A DNA stretch of 64,000 nt from Gemmatimonadota bacterium (lineage in GTDB: Bacteria > Gemmatimonadota > Gemmatimonadetes > Gemmatimonadales > GWC2-71-9), in NCBI GenBank assembly GCA_022563595.1, contig JADFNB010000011.1, positions 1-64,000 on the forward strand, given 5' to 3'. The translations under genes and the position numbers were made by a program. Positions within the stretch are counted from its first letter, which is position 1. Each line of letters begins with the position of its first letter. This document shows, piece after piece, positions 61,837 to 64,000 of the stretch. The notes beneath the pieces are model-generated. The model saw only the letters and a program-made list of their open reading frames with translations. It was not told the origin of the DNA and did no database searches.

Positions 61837-61845
61837 GACAGGGCC

Positions 61846-62955
61846 ATGTCCCATCCTGACATCGTGGTAATAGGCGGCGGGATCATCGGCGCCGCCGTCG
61901 CGCGCAGCCTCGCCCTGGCCGGCCTCACGGTCGAGATCATCGACAGCGGGACCGAGCAAGGTATCGCCACGCAGGCGTCGGCCGGCATGCTGGCTCCGCT
62001 GGCCGAGACCGACACCGAGGATCCAGTGCTGGGGATCAGCGTGCGTGGCCGCGACATCTATACGGAGCTGGTCCCCCAGCTCGAGGAGGAGACCGGCGTC
62101 GACATCGGACTGTGGTGCGAGGGCATCATGAAGGTGGCCTTCAGCGAGGCCGATGAGGACGCGACCAGGAGCCTCATCGCGTGGCAACGCCAGCAAGGCC
62201 TGAACTCGGAGTGGCTGGTGCCCGGCGAGCTGCGCGAGCGCTGCCCAGGCATATCGGACGAAGTCCGTGGCGCACTGCTAGCGCCCGAGGACGGCGCGCT
62301 CGACCCCCTCTCCCTGCTCGAAGCTCTGCTGGTGAGCGCGGCGAACCTCGGCACCAGAATCACGCGGGGTGTGCGCGCCGAGCGGCTCCAGATCGAGGAA
62401 GGGCACGTCACCGGCGTCGAGACCGACCGGGGGGCACACCAGGCCGGTGCGGTGGTGCTGGCGGCCGGTGCATGGTCGGGGCGCCTCGGCGGCCTGCCGC
62501 GCCCTCTCTCGGTCGAGCCGGTACGGGGACAGATGCTGGCCTTCGACTGGCCGGCCGACGAGCCCGCCGCCATCGTCTACACGGGGAAGGGCTATGCGCT
62601 CAAGCGCGGCGCGGAAATGGTGGTCGGGTCGACCATGGAACATACCGGCTACGATGCCTCCGTGACCCCGGACGGCATCGAGGAAGTCACGCGCACGGCC
62701 GCGCAGCTCTATCCCGCCGTTGCCGAAGCCACGTTGCGCCGTTCCTGGGCGGGCCTGCGTCCTGCCACTCCGGACGGGCGCCCCATCGTCGGCAAGGACC
62801 CTGACGTGGGAGGGCTCTGGTACGCCACCGGCCACGGCCGCAACGGCATCCTGCTGGCCGCCATCACGGGAGAGATCATCGCGAATCTCCTCACCGAGGA
62901 CTCACTCGAGTTCGACCTCGGCCCACTCGATCCGGGTCGGTTCTGGCAGTCCTGA
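61846..62955 (+). CDS. thiO: Glycine oxidase (ThiO)
   Basis: FAD-dependent D-amino-acid/glycine oxidase of 369 residues. Dinucleotide loop VVIGGGIIGAAVA at the N-terminus, QASAGMLAP typical of ThiO, and C-terminal SWAGLRPATPDGRPIVG and YATGHGRNGILLA of the FAD site. It oxidises glycine to iminoglycine for the thiazole of thiamine in many bacteria. No other thi gene is in view, so the role could also be general glycine or sarcosine oxidation. Confidence 0.9.
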   Translation: MSHPDIVVIGGGIIGAAVARSLALAGLTVEIIDSGTEQGIATQASAGMLAPLAETDTEDPVLGISVRGRDIYTELVPQLEEETGVDIGLWCEGIMKVAFSEADEDATRSLIAWQRQQGLNSEWLVPGELRERCPGISDEVRGALLAPEDGALDPLSLLEALLVSAANLGTRITRGVRAERLQIEEGHVTGVETDRGAHQAGAVVLAAGAWSGRLGGLPRPLSVEPVRGQMLAFDWPADEPAAIVYTGKGYALKRGAEMVVGSTMEHTGYDASVTPDGIEEVTRTAAQLYPAVAEATLRRSWAGLRPATPDGRPIVGKDPDVGGLWYATGHGRNGILLAAITGEIIANLLTEDSLEFDLGPLDPGRFWQS

Positions 62956-63029
62956 GCGCTCGTGCGCGCATCCTTGAAGCAAAAGGCGTAATCCAGCCGC
63001 GGCCAGCGAGCAATAGACTCCGCAGTCCG

Positions 63030-63045
63030 TCAACCAAACGGTTGA
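63030..63045. terminator. Short hairpin after thiO
   Basis: TCAACC-AAAC-GGTTGA: perfect 6-bp stem with a tetraloop between thiO and lipA. No T run follows, so it may be an attenuation or RNA stability element rather than a full terminator. Confidence 0.35.
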
Positions 63046-63087
63046 TTGGGAACCCGTCGCCGCTAGTCCCCCTTTGGGAGGGTGGCT

Positions 63088-63111
63088 ATGTTTCGTCTCC
63101 CATGGATCTGA
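63088..63111 (+). CDS. Leader mini-frame overlapping the lipA start
   Basis: ATG TTT CGT CTC CCA TGG ATC TGA encodes MFRLPWI. GGAGGG lies five bases before this ATG, an ideal site, while the lipA ATG at 63102 has no site at proper distance. The frame ends 7 bases inside lipA. It could couple translation of lipA by reinitiation. Too short for conservation to be judged here. Confidence 0.35.
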   Translation: MFRLPWI

Positions 63112-64000
63112 TCCAGCTGACCTCGTATCGATCGCCCGCGACATCCGCCGCGCCGGTCCGCAAGCCACCCTGGCTCAAGGTGAAGGCGCCGGGTGGCGCC
63201 AACTTCGTGGACCTGAAGCGGATGATGCGCGAGCTCAAGCTCCACACGGTCTGCGAAGAGGCACATTGCCCGAACATGGGCGAGTGCTGGGAGCACCGCA
63301 CGGCGAGCTTCATGATCCTGGGTGATGTGTGCACGCGCAATTGCGCGTACTGCGCGGTGGCGCACGGAACGCCGGCGCCGTACGACCCGGAAGAGCCGGC
63401 CCGGCTCGCCGAGGCGGTGGCCACGATGGGACTCGCGCACGTGGTGATCACGAGCGTGGATCGTGACGATCTCCCCAACGGCGGTGCCGAGGCTTTCGCC
63501 GGTTGTGTCCACGAGATCCGAGCCCGCCTTCCCGAAGCGTCGGTCGAGTTGCTCATCCCCGATTTCAAGGGGTCGGACGCGGCACTCCGGATCGTGGTCG
63601 ACGCACGGCCGGACATCCTGAACCACAACCTCGAGACCGTCGAGCGGCTCTACCGTATCTGCCGGCCGGGCGGACGGTATCCCCGCGCGCTGCGGCTCCT
63701 GCGCCGGGCGAAGGAGATGGCGCCCGACCTGCTGACGAAGTCGGGGATCATCTGCGGGATGGGGGAAGAATGGGACGAGCTGCTGGTCGCGATGCGCGAC
63801 CTGCGTGAGCAGGCCGTCGACATTCTCACCCTCGGCCAATATCTCCGGCCGTCCGGCAATCACCTGCCGGTGGTGCGCTACTACACCCCTGACGAGTTCG
63901 CCGAGCTTCGCGTGCTCGGCCTCAGCATGGGATACAAGCACGTCGAGAGCGGGCCGCTGGTGCGTTCGTCCTATCACGCTTGGGACCAGGCGAAACAGGC
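63102..64000 (+). CDS. lipA: Lipoyl synthase (3' end beyond window)
   Basis: Radical SAM enzyme that inserts two sulfurs into octanoyl groups on GcvH and 2-oxoacid dehydrogenases. Auxiliary cluster cysteines CEEAHCPNMGEC and radical SAM cysteines CTRNCAYCAV are both present. DRDDLPNGGA, NHNLETV and LGQYLRPS are typical, as is the late SSYHA with the cluster-ligating Ser. The first 299 codons are in the window and the gene is intact so far. RKPPWLKVKAPGG marks the family N-terminus, supporting ATG 63102. Together with gcvH and lplA it completes a lipoylation set. Confidence 0.95.
   Translation, partial: MDLIQLTSYRSPATSAAPVRKPPWLKVKAPGGANFVDLKRMMRELKLHTVCEEAHCPNMGECWEHRTASFMILGDVCTRNCAYCAVAHGTPAPYDPEEPARLAEAVATMGLAHVVITSVDRDDLPNGGAEAFAGCVHEIRARLPEASVELLIPDFKGSDAALRIVVDARPDILNHNLETVERLYRICRPGGRYPRALRLLRRAKEMAPDLLTKSGIICGMGEEWDELLVAMRDLREQAVDILTLGQYLRPSGNHLPVVRYYTPDEFAELRVLGLSMGYKHVESGPLVRSSYHAWDQAKQ

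Noticed and set aside
62956-63101. tRNA or attachment site between thiO and lipA
   Set aside because: Only a 6-bp hairpin is present; no cloverleaf, anticodon arm or CCA-like end.

Overview
High-GC bacterial chromosome, most probably Gemmatimonadota or a close relative. This is inferred from the family mix: a Ser/Thr kinase with a TolB-like/TPR tail, many exported S9/M28/M20/M24/P1 peptidases, RemA-like and DbpA-domain proteins, and lipoproteins with T-A-A-C or V-A-A-C lipoboxes. No rRNA, tRNA, CRISPR array, phage or insertion sequence was recognised. Genes are tightly packed. Many neighbours overlap as NTGA, where the start codon NTG shares bases with the upstream stop TGA.

Layout. 1-16.6 kb: exported peptidases (S9, M28, M20, S9), a Ser/Thr kinase, a tesA/ybbAP-like locus and a cyclase-family protein. 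Between 4.6 and 5.8 kb lie gene relics and an inverted array of decamer repeats. 16.6-24.5 kb: a small unknown protein, GroES, thymidine phosphorylase, TPR proteins, YtxH, Xaa-Pro aminopeptidase, a GAF-V4R pair, a phosphoribosyltransferase and a lipoprotein. 24.5-30.1 kb: an acyl-CoA ligase, a folE-SDR-zinc ribbon operon, a hidden small membrane protein, a decayed kinase relic and a DDAH-like hydrolase. 30.2-43.4 kb, all minus strand: P1 peptidase, aminotransferase, amidohydrolase, O-methyltransferase, then NurA, HerA, an exported protein, SbcD, SbcC and a GNAT protein, i.e. a DNA-end-processing neighbourhood. 43.4-54.4 kb: a motif-less DEAD-box-like protein with a DbpA RNA-binding domain, HU, thymidine kinase, CoaE, then gcvH-gcvP-lplA-dppBCDF. 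54.4-64 kb: a RemA-like/coiled-coil pair, an FmdB-type zinc ribbon, a lipoprotein, an unknown protein divergent from a hybrid histidine kinase coupled to two glycosyltransferases and a DUF3108 protein, then ThiO and the 5' part of lipA.

How the genes fit together. Peptidases plus a Dpp-type importer point to peptide scavenging. GcvH, GcvP, lipoate ligase, lipoyl synthase and glycine oxidase form a glycine/lipoate theme. tdk and deoA serve pyrimidine salvage. NurA/HerA with SbcCD suggests end resection.

The observations most worth a second look are: four junctions where the only plausible start is CTG inside a CTGA overlap; the DEAD-box-derived protein that has lost all ATPase motifs; the decamer inverted array; the HerA-NurA-SbcCD cluster; the decayed kinase; and a 7-codon leader frame overlapping the lipA start.
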